Assembly (NCBI GenBank): GCA_004557405.1
Contig: SFDZ01000017.1
Span: forward strand, 5,053 to 69,052
From: Bacteroidales bacterium
GTDB taxonomy: Bacteria; Bacteroidota; Bacteroidia; Bacteroidales; Paludibacteraceae
Direction of reading: 5' to 3'
DNA: 64,000 nucleotides
Part shown: one piece after another, positions 26,104 through 34,246 of the stretch
How positions within the stretch are numbered: position 1 is the first letter of the stretch
How the letters are laid out: every line of letters starts with the position of its first letter
The notes under the pieces: generated by a model
Seen by the model: only the letters and a program-made list of their open reading frames with translations
What the model was told of the DNA's origin: nothing
Database searches by the model: none
Position numbers and translations under genes: made by a program

Positions 26104-28040
26104 CAGCGTACAAACAATTTTAAGGTAATGGGACGGGTGCCGTTGGCGGTGTCGAGACGCACAAGGTACATTCCGCGTTGCAGGCCTAATGCCGATGCCG
26201 AAAATTGTGCTGCCTTGTCGTTGGCAACGACCTGCGAATAACGGATTTTTCCGGTTATATCGTAAATGGCGATATGCTGATATGCAGCGTTATGAATGGT
26301 AAATGTGCCATCGTCGGCTGTGGCGATAAACGGCCACACATCGGCATCGATGGTGGTTATGGCGTCGAAGTCGCCTTCGTGCGAATAGTCGCCCAATTTG
26401 ATGCCGACAACCACGGCGTCGTGGTCGGAGCAGCGATACATGTCGTCGGTGCAAGTGGTTTGCGTATATTCAAATTTGCGATGTTCGTCGGCGTTGATGT
26501 GAAAAACGCTCGCGCCTGTTATCTGCTCGGCCAGCGACCGGTTGGCAAAAATGTGGTCGAGTATGCCGGCTTCGCCTTGATAGGAATAGGAGTAAGCCGT
26601 CGCGCCGTGAAAGTGGCGCAACATGTTGATGTAGCCGGCGGTTTCGAACACGTTCAGAGGGTCTTCGCGCGAGTAGGCATTCATATCGCCCATGATGAGG
26701 ATGTCGGCGTCGGTACTTGCGGCCGATTGGCATGCGCTGACCACCGAATTGGCTTCGCTGACGCGTATGGCGTTATAGGCACCTTGCCCGTCGTTTTGGT
26801 CTTTGTCGGCGCCGGTGGCGCTCGATGCACCCGACTTGGATTTAAGGTGATTGAGCGAGAAGACAAAGGATTCATCGTTTTCGATGAGGGTAAACGCCTG
26901 TATCATCTTGCGATAGTAGGTTTTGATGTTGTTTTGTCGCAGCGAGCCGGTGGGTCTCACTCTGTCCTTGCGATACACAAAGCCGACTTTGGTGAAGGTG
27001 CCGTAAATGTTGGTGCCATCGTCGATGTAGGCGTAGTAGTTGCCGCCTTTGGCTTCGTTCAGCGCAGCCACAATATTGGCAAGTGCGCTTTGCCCTTGCT
27101 GAATCTCGAGCAGCCCGTAGATGTCGGCGTCGATGGCAATAAGCGCCTGCATCAGTTTGCTGTGCTGTTTGGCGGCTTCGTCGGCGTCTTTCGGACCATA
27201 TTGACCTGTGGCGTCGAATGATTCGGCAATGTAATACTCCATGTTGAACGAGCATACTTTCAGGTTGTAGTCGCCCAAATCGGTTGGCTCGGTCGGACGC
27301 GCGTTGCCGTAGAAAGTTGGCGTGTATGCCACCGTCACTTGGTTGCTGCCGGTGATGGTGCCTTGCAGATTATCGACGCACGAACCGGTGCGCAGCGTGC
27401 CATCGGCATCGGCAAACGGATAGGCGGTTTTCGGATTGCTGCTGACATAGAGTTTGTCCTTGGCGTTCGCCGACCGTAGCGCTGTGTATTCGCTGCTGCC
27501 GGGGGCGCAGATTTCGGTGCCGCCCATCAGTCGGTGCGACGACAAGGTGATTGTGCCGTTTGCCCAACTGTAGTTGTTTGTTACCACCAGCGTTTGGTCA
27601 AATTCCACCACTTCGCCGGTATGTGCCGATAGGTACGACGCTTCGTCCGGCCAACGCAATTTGGTAACGGCCGGTGTTTGTCCGACGGCTACTTTTGCCA
27701 TCGTTTCGATAGCCGCAATGCCGCCGGTGGTGTATGTACCGACTATTTGCAATTCGTCGCCGTGGCGGATGCCGGTCGTATCGGCATCGACGAATACGGC
27801 ATCGCATGTTGTGCGGTCGTTGTCGCCCACTTTGTCTTGAATGAAAAATCCGTCGGCGGTCAGTGCAGTTACGATGCCGGTTGTGCGTATGTACATGGGC
27901 GCGACGCCGCTCTGCATTGCCTGGACAGATGGGACTTTGCCGCCCTGCGGAAGGTTGTATATGCGGTAAGTGGTTTGGGCGTAACTGCGTGTCAACACGC
28001 ACAGCACAGCCATCAATACGAGTGATTTGGTACTTTTCAT
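26103..28040 (-). CDS. Secreted endonuclease/exonuclease/phosphatase-fold nuclease with T9SS sorting domain
   Basis: Extracellular nuclease of 645 residues. I start at MKSTKSLVLMAVLCVLTRSYAQ (signal peptide); a 12-residue extension upstream is unlikely. An OB-fold-like region (about 20-250) resembles those of ExeM/NucH-type nucleases. The EEP catalytic domain (about 265-560) has NMEYY, the ELIQ-type Glu (GLLEIQQG), DMNAYSRED and SDHDAV motifs. The C-terminus fits a T9SS type A sorting domain (IAIYDITGK ... GMYLVRL). It probably degrades extracellular DNA for nutrients or matrix turnover. The next gene is translationally coupled. Confidence 0.9.
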   Translation of the reverse strand: MKSTKSLVLMAVLCVLTRSYAQTTYRIYNLPQGGKVPSVQAMQSGVAPMYIRTTGIVTALTADGFFIQDKVGDNDRTTCDAVFVDADTTGIRHGDELQIVGTYTTGGIAAIETMAKVAVGQTPAVTKLRWPDEASYLSAHTGEVVEFDQTLVVTNNYSWANGTITLSSHRLMGGTEICAPGSSEYTALRSANAKDKLYVSSNPKTAYPFADADGTLRTGSCVDNLQGTITGSNQVTVAYTPTFYGNARPTEPTDLGDYNLKVCSFNMEYYIAESFDATGQYGPKDADEAAKQHSKLMQALIAIDADIYGLLEIQQGQSALANIVAALNEAKGGNYYAYIDDGTNIYGTFTKVGFVYRKDRVRPTGSLRQNNIKTYYRKMIQAFTLIENDESFVFSLNHLKSKSGASSATGADKDQNDGQGAYNAIRVSEANSVVSACQSAASTDADILIMGDMNAYSREDPLNVFETAGYINMLRHFHGATAYSYSYQGEAGILDHIFANRSLAEQITGASVFHINADEHRKFEYTQTTCTDDMYRCSDHDAVVVGIKLGDYSHEGDFDAITTIDADVWPFIATADDGTFTIHNAAYQHIAIYDITGKIRYSQVVANDKAAQFSASALGLQRGMYLVRLDTANGTRPITLKLFVR

Positions 28041-28065
28041 AAGGGTATTAGGTGTTTTTAGCCTA

Positions 28066-28097
28066 CAAAAGTACAATTATTTTGCGAAATTTGCAAT
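28066..28097 (-). promoter_or_regulatory. Promoter of the secreted nuclease gene
   Basis: Minus strand: ATTG (28094-28097), 20-nt spacer, TACTTTTG (28066-28073). The smpB promoter starts 6 bp further on in the opposite direction. Confidence 0.65.
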
Positions 28098-28103
28098 AAG
28101 CCG

Positions 28104-28134
28104 ATTGCCAAATGCCGAAAAAAATGTATCTTTG
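28104..28134 (+). promoter_or_regulatory. Promoter of smpB
   Basis: ATTG (28104-28107), 19-nt spacer, TATCTTTG (28127-28134). The expected transcription start is only about 3 nt before the ATG, so the mRNA would be almost leaderless. Confidence 0.65.
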
Positions 28135-28143
28135 CACCTCGCA

Positions 28144-28593
28144 ATGAATAGTAAAGTGAACATAAAAAACAAGCGTGCTTCGTTCGATTACGAATTGTTG
28201 GAGCGTTATACGGCCGGATTGGTGCTGCATGGCACCGAAATCAAGTCTATTCGCGAAGGCAAGGCAAGTTTGGTCGATACGTTCTGTTTTTTTGCCGATG
28301 GCGAATTGTGGGTGCGCAACATGCACATCAGCGAATATCGTCTTGGTACGTTCTTCAATCACGACGCGACGCGCGAGCGCAAATTGCTGCTGACGAAGCG
28401 CGAATTGCGCAAGTTGCAGCGCGCTGTCAAAGAGAGCGGGCTCACCATTGTACCAACTGCGCTATTTATCAACGATAAAGGCTTTGCGAAAATGGACATT
28501 GCCCTGGCGCGTGGCAAAAAAATGTACGACAAACGCGATGCGTTGCGCGCGCAAGACGACCGCCGCGAGATGGATCGTGCCCGCAAACGATAG
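28144..28593 (+). CDS. smpB: SsrA-binding protein SmpB
   Basis: Binds tmRNA and delivers it to stalled ribosomes for trans-translation. The 149-residue protein begins MNSKVNIKNKRASFDYEL; an upstream in-frame extension covers the promoter and was rejected. The OB-fold segments LVLHGTEIKSIREGKASL and ELWVRNMHISEY are clear, and the basic C-terminal tail (KKMYDKRDALRAQDDRREMDR) that acts in the A site is intact. The ssrA gene itself was not found in the window. Confidence 0.97.
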   Translation: MNSKVNIKNKRASFDYELLERYTAGLVLHGTEIKSIREGKASLVDTFCFFADGELWVRNMHISEYRLGTFFNHDATRERKLLLTKRELRKLQRAVKESGLTIVPTALFINDKGFAKMDIALARGKKMYDKRDALRAQDDRREMDRARKR

Positions 28594-28618
28594 TTTTTTG
28601 CATCTTTTTTGCAAAAAA
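28594..28618 (+). terminator. Probable terminator after smpB
   Basis: AT-rich hairpin TTTTTTGCA / TGCAAAAAA directly after the stop codon. Weak because the stem is mostly A-T. Confidence 0.4.
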
Positions 28619-28629
28619 ATGATTGCGCA

Positions 28630-28661
28630 TTTGGTGGTTTCGGCAAAAAGTTGTAACTTTG
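28630..28661 (+). promoter_or_regulatory. Promoter of tRNA-Thr
   Basis: TTTG (28630-28633), 20-nt spacer, TAACTTTG (28654-28661), 22 bp before the tRNA. Confidence 0.75.
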
Positions 28662-28683
28662 CAGCGATTTCGAAAATGTGTTT

Positions 28684-28756
<73 letters not shown>

Positions 28757-28760
28757 CAGA

Positions 28761-28802
28761 AGAGGAGGATAAAATTTTATCCTCCTCTTTCTGTTTTTTT
28801 TG
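28761..28802 (+). terminator. Strong terminator after tRNA-Thr
   Basis: 14-bp perfect stem AGAGGAGGATAAAA / TTTTATCCTCCTCT (28761-28788) with a T-rich tail. Confidence 0.9.
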
Positions 28803-28834
28803 CATCGCTGGTGGTGTTTTATCTAAATTTGTTG

Positions 28835-28842
28835 TATCTTTG
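28835..28842 (+). promoter_or_regulatory. Promoter -7 box of the GH31 gene
   Basis: TATCTTTG, 31 bp before the ATG. No good -33 TTTG at 19-21 nt. A real Shine-Dalgarno-like GGAGG lies at 28863-28867, six bases from the ATG, which is unusual in this window. Confidence 0.55.
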
Positions 28843-28873
28843 CAGATAAAATATAACAAATGGGAGGTGCAAC

Positions 28874-31800
28874 ATGAAATCATATTTTTGTACACTTTGT
28901 TTATTGATGGCAGTGCCGATGGCATGGGCCGGCCCGATCTGCTGGTACGAACCGGCCGACGCAGCGCAAACCGACGAAATCACCGTGTGGTATGACGCTA
29001 CGCTGGGTGCCGCCGGCCTGAACAATTACGCCGGTGATGTGTATGTACACGCAGGCGTAATCACCAATGCGAGTACCTCTACTTCCGATTGGAAACATGC
29101 GCCGCAGTGGCTCGACAATAGTGCCAAATACCTGATGCGGCGTTCGGCCGACAATCCGAATCTCTATTCGTTGACCATGACACCGGCGACCTATTTCGAA
29201 CTCGACGATGGTGAAACGATCAGCAGTCTTGCGTTTGTGTTTCGTAATGAGGACGGCAAGGTGGTTGGCAAAGATGACGGCGACGCCGATATTATTGTTC
29301 GATTTGGAGCGCAAACACAAACGCACAGCGAACTCGGTAGGGTGATTAGCGTCAGCAATGATGGTACGAATGTGGTGCTTGTTTCCGAAAATGGTCGGCT
29401 GATAATCACGCCTTACAACGATTATACGTTCAAAGTAACCACGCGCCCCGATGGCGTTAGTGCTGACGAACGTCCGAGCATTACGGTCTGTGCGACGCCG
29501 TCGGTGGGCTACACCGTAACCGAAACCGACGATTCGTGCATCATCGCTACGGCCGAAATGCAGGCCGTGGTCCAAAAACAATTCTCTACCATTTCGTTTG
29601 TCAAAGGCGATGTCGCAATACTGACCGAAGCCGCCGGGCTCGTCAATGCCGCTGTGCCACGTCGCTGCACATTTGCGGGCATGGGCGATCGTGCGTTTTA
29701 TGGCGGCGGTTACAATGGTCGATATGTCAATCTGAACAATGTCAAAAACATTATGAATAACACGCAAACCGGCGGTTGGGACAATACGTGGAGTGCACCG
29801 CATAATATCTGCATCCCGTTCTATGTTTCGACCAATGGGTATGGCGTGCTTTTCGACGACCATTATCGGGGTGCATCGTTTACGCCGTCGAGCCAAGGCA
29901 CAACGTACGAAACCTATAGCCCTACGCCGATTGCCTATTATTTCGTCGGAGGCGATGGTTCGTTGGCATCGGTACTCGAAAATTATACGTTTCTGACCGG
30001 CCGACAGGAATTGCCTCCCTATTGGGCATTGGGGTATCTGACGTCGCGCTATGGCTATCACTCGGCCGACGAAGCGGCTGACGTTATCGCAAAAATTAAG
30101 GAGGTCGGGTTGCCGCTTGATGCGTTGGTGTTTGACCTCTATTGGCAGGGCGCAGCGCCTGACGGCATGGGCAATCTCAATTGGTACGCGCCAAATTTCC
30201 CCGAACCGACCAAAATGTTGGCGGACTTTGCCGCACAGGACGTGAAAACGATTTGCATTACCGAACCGTTTTTTACATCGCAAACAGCAAATTATGAATC
30301 GTTGCAGCAGGCCGGCTTTTTTGCCGACAACAGCGTGAGCAACATGGGGTGGCTGGGCGCCGACAACGTGGGACTGATCGATGCTACCAATCCGGAGGCG
30401 ATGGATTGGATGTGGCAGTTCTACAAAGCCCGAACGGCAGAGGGCGTGGCCGGTTGGTGGCTCGACCTCGGCGAACCCGAACAGCACGACGGCGATAGTC
30501 AACATCAAGGCGGCACGGTGGAACAGGTGCATAACGAGTTTGGCAACCTTTGGCTGGAGCGCGTTTATCGCGGTTTGAAAGAGGATTTTCCCAATCAACG
30601 CCGTTTCTTAATGCCGCGAGCAGGCACATCGGGTATGCAGCGTTACAGCGCATTCCCGTGGTCGGGCGACATCAGACGCTCGTGGCAGGGATTGCAGGCG
30701 CAGATTCCAACCTTGCTCTGTGCCGGTATGTCGGGTGTGGCCTATATGGGAAGCGATGTCGGCGGTTTCGCGGCTACCGGCACCGATGCCGAACTCTATC
30801 TCCGATGGGTGCAGTTTGCAACCTTCTCGCCTATGTTGCGCACACATAGTCCGTTGTTGCCCGAACCTTACAATGAGTGTTATGCCAATGTGTTGCCGCA
30901 GGTGAGTCGATATATTCACATGCGCTATCGTTATTTGCCGTATAACTATACGTTGGCTTACGAAAATGCCACTGCCGGAACACCGTTGGCACGGCCGGTC
31001 AACTTCTACGGCGATGCCACAGGTTTGCTCGACAACTGTATCGACGAGTATTTGTGGGGCAAAGATTTGCTGGTGGCACCGGTGATGACAACCGATGCTG
31101 CGCGCAACATCACTTTCCCTGACGGCGAATGGGTCGATATGAACAATCCGAAAAATAGTTATTCGGCAGGAACTACCGTTGCCTATTCGGCACCACTCGA
31201 GGTGTTGCCGCTTTTCGCGCGCAAGGGCTCGTTCATTACTACTTTGACACAGACGGAGATGACCTCGACAGCCGATGCCGATATGTCGCAACTATCGGTT
31301 ATCTATTTCCCGAGTGGCAATGACGAGGCTGCGGCACTCATTTTCGACGACGACCATACTTCGACTACTTCGCCGGCCGATGGCAAGTATAGTCTGACTA
31401 CGTTACGCGGTTATGCCACGTCCACGCAGGAGATTATCGAGTATGCCACCGCAGGCGACGGCTATCCCGATATGCCGCAAACGCGTACATTCACATTTGT
31501 CATGCCATGCTATAAATCAGCAGTAACGAGCGTTGATGTTGATAACATGTTGCTCGATCGGTACACTACGAGTGCCGATTTGGAACATGCGGCAACCGGC
31601 TATTTCTGCGATGCCGATAATACCCTATATATTAAAGTGCGTTTGGACGACACCGAGGCACGTATCGCTGTTAATACCGAGTCGACAAGTTTATCGCCTC
31701 AAGTACTTGATTATCAACTTGTTCTTGATTATGAAGCGCATGCGCAACTGCTGTGTTATACGTTGCCTGTGGCGTGTCGCACGGCGTCGGTTACTATTTG

Positions 31801-31963
31801 CGACCTCAGCGGGCGTACCGTGGCGGTGGTCGATGTAACACCCGAAGCCGGTGTACATACTCAACCATGCACATTGCCGGCCGGTGTCTTTGTCGGGCGA
31901 CTGAATGCCGTAACGACTGATGGCGCATCTATTTCGTGCGTCGCCAAATTTGTCGTGCGCTGA
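28874..31963 (+). CDS. Secreted GH31-family glycoside hydrolase (alpha-glucosidase type) with T9SS sorting domain
   Basis: Retaining alpha-glycosidase of 1029 residues. Signal peptide ends AWA (about residue 19). The first about 120 residues form a module with features of Bacteroidetes starch-binding domains (TDEITVWYDATLG). The GH31 N-terminal and TIM-barrel regions follow: substrate-binding DLYWQG, the proposed nucleophile Asp531 in WWLDLGEPE, and acid/base Asp599 in PWSGDIRRSW. Beta-sandwich domains come next, then a T9SS type A sorting domain (VTICDLSGRTV ... GVFVGRL). It likely trims starch or similar alpha-glucans at the surface. It has its own -7 box and no polysaccharide-uptake (SusCD) genes nearby. 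Confidence 0.92.
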   Translation: MKSYFCTLCLLMAVPMAWAGPICWYEPADAAQTDEITVWYDATLGAAGLNNYAGDVYVHAGVITNASTSTSDWKHAPQWLDNSAKYLMRRSADNPNLYSLTMTPATYFELDDGETISSLAFVFRNEDGKVVGKDDGDADIIVRFGAQTQTHSELGRVISVSNDGTNVVLVSENGRLIITPYNDYTFKVTTRPDGVSADERPSITVCATPSVGYTVTETDDSCIIATAEMQAVVQKQFSTISFVKGDVAILTEAAGLVNAAVPRRCTFAGMGDRAFYGGGYNGRYVNLNNVKNIMNNTQTGGWDNTWSAPHNICIPFYVSTNGYGVLFDDHYRGASFTPSSQGTTYETYSPTPIAYYFVGGDGSLASVLENYTFLTGRQELPPYWALGYLTSRYGYHSADEAADVIAKIKEVGLPLDALVFDLYWQGAAPDGMGNLNWYAPNFPEPTKMLADFAAQDVKTICITEPFFTSQTANYESLQQAGFFADNSVSNMGWLGADNVGLIDATNPEAMDWMWQFYKARTAEGVAGWWLDLGEPEQHDGDSQHQGGTVEQVHNEFGNLWLERVYRGLKEDFPNQRRFLMPRAGTSGMQRYSAFPWSGDIRRSWQGLQAQIPTLLCAGMSGVAYMGSDVGGFAATGTDAELYLRWVQFATFSPMLRTHSPLLPEPYNECYANVLPQVSRYIHMRYRYLPYNYTLAYENATAGTPLARPVNFYGDATGLLDNCIDEYLWGKDLLVAPVMTTDAARNITFPDGEWVDMNNPKNSYSAGTTVAYSAPLEVLPLFARKGSFITTLTQTEMTSTADADMSQLSVIYFPSGNDEAAALIFDDDHTSTTSPADGKYSLTTLRGYATSTQEIIEYATAGDGYPDMPQTRTFTFVMPCYKSAVTSVDVDNMLLDRYTTSADLEHAATGYFCDADNTLYIKVRLDDTEARIAVNTESTSLSPQVLDYQLVLDYEAHAQLLCYTLPVACRTASVTICDLSGRTVAVVDVTPEAGVHTQPCTLPAGVFVGRLNAVTTDGASISCVAKFVVR

Positions 31964-31968
31964 AACGA

Positions 31969-32436
31969 TTATTGCAATTTGCGGTTCTTGTAGTTGTTGA
32001 TGCACTCGGGCAGAATTGGCTGATAATTAGCATCTTTCCATAGCGGACTTGTCAGTATCATGTCGGCTGTGGTGCGGTTGGTGGCAAAGGCAATGTTGTA
32101 GAGCGATGCCAAACGACTCAGCGCGCCCACGTCTTGCTGATGACCTTGCGTAATCAGGTTGTCGCAAAAGAATATCAGACAGTCGATTTTGCCTTCGGCA
32201 ATCATGGCACCGATTTGCTGGTCGCCGCCAAGCGGACCCGATAATAGGCGTATCACTTCCAAATGTGTGGCACCGTCTGCCGTCGTCTCGTCGGTCGGCA
32301 ACTCGACTGTGGCGATGAGTTTGCCGGTGGTGCCGGTGGCGTAGAGCGTGTGTTTCGATAACTCTTGCCGGTTAAATTTCACCCACTCAATCAGTTCTTG
32401 TTTGCGGGCATCGTGTGCTACTAATGCAATTTTCAT
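31969..32436 (-). CDS. mgsA: Methylglyoxal synthase
   Basis: Converts dihydroxyacetone phosphate to methylglyoxal and phosphate, a bypass that relieves sugar-phosphate stress. The 155-residue protein carries KIALVAHDARK at the N-terminus, the catalytic block SGPLGGDQQIGA with Asp72, and Asp92 (FFCDNL) and His98 (QGHQQD), at family positions. It converges on the GH31 gene with only 5 bp between stops, without a visible terminator. Confidence 0.95.
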   Translation of the reverse strand: MKIALVAHDARKQELIEWVKFNRQELSKHTLYATGTTGKLIATVELPTDETTADGATHLEVIRLLSGPLGGDQQIGAMIAEGKIDCLIFFCDNLITQGHQQDVGALSRLASLYNIAFATNRTTADMILTSPLWKDANYQPILPECINNYKNRKLQ

Positions 32437-32477
32437 AACTATTCTTCTTTTTTTTGTTTCTGTTTGTGGTCAAACTT

Positions 32478-32508
32478 ATTGCGGTTGACCATTTTTTTTG
32501 TAACTTTG
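32478..32508 (+). promoter_or_regulatory. Promoter of the T9SS cargo gene at 32538
   Basis: ATTG (32478-32481), 19-nt spacer, TAACTTTG (32501-32508). On the opposite strand a TAAGTTTG (32471-32478) could serve mgsA but has no -33. Confidence 0.65.
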
Positions 32509-32537
32509 CAACAAATTCTATGCAAAAGTTGTTAAAT

Positions 32538-33743
32538 ATGAAAAAGATAGTTCTTCTGTGTTCGTTTTTAGCGTTGGCAAACGTTGTGTCGGCGCGTACT
32601 GTCAAATTGACAATGTCGGATTATTTTACAACCGATGCATCAAATAGTACGTTTGTGGTGTCGGATACCGACAAAGGCATTACGCTGACCGCCGGCAAGG
32701 GAACGTATGGCGCGAAGTCGGGTTATTTTGCAAATGGCGGTGATGTGCGTGTGCAGTTTGGTGCCACGCTTAAGGTAACGACTACCGATCCGCATATCAC
32801 ACAAATTGAATTTATTCTCTCATCGCAGGGCAAAGAACGTTTGCCTGAATTGCAAGTGGATAATGGTGTTGCCCAAGTAACCAACGACCCCGATTATACA
32901 GCGATGTGGGATGGTAATGCGCAAACAGTAACGTTTACGGTTGGCAATAATAGTTATGGTAGCAAATCAAAAGAAAAAGGCCAACTCTGTTTCACGGCCA
33001 TTCGCATTGTAACCGATGGCAGCGGTGCCGACGACGACGACACGCCCGATCTGACCAAGGAATATCCGTTGACGCAGGGACGCGCATTCTATTGGGGAAC
33101 GAGTAGTGGTTGTAGCAATTTCAGCGTCGAACTCTATTCGGACGGCATCTATTTTGGCACGGTCGATGGTGAGGAAACTATCGAAGGAACAGGCACTTAT
33201 GCAACGTTTGATATCTTTTCGGATAACCAACATTCGTTTATCGGGGCTTATTCCACGACGGTCGGCACCGACAAGGTTGGCGGGTTGGCTGCGGGCGGCA
33301 TTTCGCAATGGCACGTTTGCGGACGTGGCGACTGCGCAAGTGATTATATCGTAAGTGGCTCGCTGTCAGTTGGTTGTACGCCAAGCGGCAAGTATAATTT
33401 TGTGTACGATGTAGTCGATGGCGCAGGCAATAAGCACCAAGGGCAAGCATTGGGCATCGCGTTGCAGGCGTTCACCGAAAACGGCGACAGTTACACGTTG
33501 TCAAATGTATGCACCGATGCCGATGTCGATGCTTTGTCGCCTGTCGAAATGGCAGCAACAGTTTATGCGATTGACGGACAAATTGTTGTTAATCAGTCTG
33601 TCGCGTCGGATGTGGCAGTGTACGATTTGTTAGGTCGCTGTGTGGCGCGGTATGCGGCTTGCACACAAACAGTTGTGCCGATGGCGCGTGGCATCTATGT
33701 GGTGCAAAGCGGTGCCGGCGTAGCGAAAGTTGTGGTGCGATAA
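32538..33743 (+). CDS. Exported protein of unknown function with T9SS sorting domain
   Basis: A 401-residue protein. I start at MKKIVLLCSFLALANVVSA (signal peptide); an upstream in-frame extension has no signal-like start. The body has two beta-rich parts (about 20-180 and 190-330) with no recognised family; the first resembles a carbohydrate-binding-like beta-sandwich pattern, which is only a guess. The C-terminus (VAVYDLLGRCVARYAAC ... GIYVVQSGAG) fits a T9SS type A sorting domain, so it should reach the cell surface. It converges with recX. Confidence 0.85.
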   Translation: MKKIVLLCSFLALANVVSARTVKLTMSDYFTTDASNSTFVVSDTDKGITLTAGKGTYGAKSGYFANGGDVRVQFGATLKVTTTDPHITQIEFILSSQGKERLPELQVDNGVAQVTNDPDYTAMWDGNAQTVTFTVGNNSYGSKSKEKGQLCFTAIRIVTDGSGADDDDTPDLTKEYPLTQGRAFYWGTSSGCSNFSVELYSDGIYFGTVDGEETIEGTGTYATFDIFSDNQHSFIGAYSTTVGTDKVGGLAAGGISQWHVCGRGDCASDYIVSGSLSVGCTPSGKYNFVYDVVDGAGNKHQGQALGIALQAFTENGDSYTLSNVCTDADVDALSPVEMAATVYAIDGQIVVNQSVASDVAVYDLLGRCVARYAACTQTVVPMARGIYVVQSGAGVAKVVVR

Positions 33744-33751
33744 TTGCTCTG

Positions 33752-34246
33752 TCAGGGCAGTTGCTCGATGGCGGCTGCTATGATGCCGTATTCAAATCCG
33801 CGCCCTTGCGCAAAACGTATGAGTTTGGCTTTGCGGTCGTATTCGTCGCGATATTTTAACCCTTTCAGTTTGGTTTGCAGCAGTGTTGTAACTGTTTGCT
33901 GATAGGTTGCGTCGTCTATTTGGTCGATGGCTTCGGCAATGGTTTCTTCGGCTATGTTTTTGGTGCGCAACATCATGGCTATTTTTGTTTTTCCCCACTG
34001 ATTGAAACGAAATTTGTCGCGTACAAAAGCGTTGCAGTAGCGTTGCTCGTTCAGAAAATTTTCTTGTTTCAAATAGTCGATGATTTTGTCGATGTGTTCG
34101 GGTGCGCAAGCCCATGTTTGCAACTTGGTGCGCACGTCGGCTTCGCAATGTTCGGCTGTGGCGCAGTAGGCCGACGCTTTGAACAACATTTGTTCGTAGG
34201 TGCGTGTGTTAGCGGAGTTGTGTGTTGTAGAAGTCGGTGTACGCAT
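33752..34246 (-). CDS. recX: Regulatory protein RecX
   Basis: Modulates RecA filament activity. The 164-residue protein has the three-helix-repeat layout of RecX: KASAYCATAEHCEADVRTKL, then EHIDKIIDYLKQENFLNEQRY, the RFNQWGKTKIAMMLRTKNI block and a C-terminal helical repeat. As called it overlaps the 3' end of porW by 38 bp; a start at MLFKASAY (34189) would remove the overlap and may be the true one. recA is not in the window. Confidence 0.88.
   Translation of the reverse strand: MRTPTSTTHNSANTRTYEQMLFKASAYCATAEHCEADVRTKLQTWACAPEHIDKIIDYLKQENFLNEQRYCNAFVRDKFRFNQWGKTKIAMMLRTKNIAEETIAEAIDQIDDATYQQTVTTLLQTKLKGLKYRDEYDRKAKLIRFAQGRGFEYGIIAAAIEQLP

Noticed and set aside
28434..28620. tmRNA (ssrA) expected next to smpB
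   Set aside because: No tRNA-like ends or tag frame could be found around smpB; the gene must lie elsewhere.
28901..30598. Minus-strand open frame (565 residues) opposite the GH31 gene
   Set aside because: Antisense shadow; the GH31 catalytic motifs on the plus strand are unambiguous.
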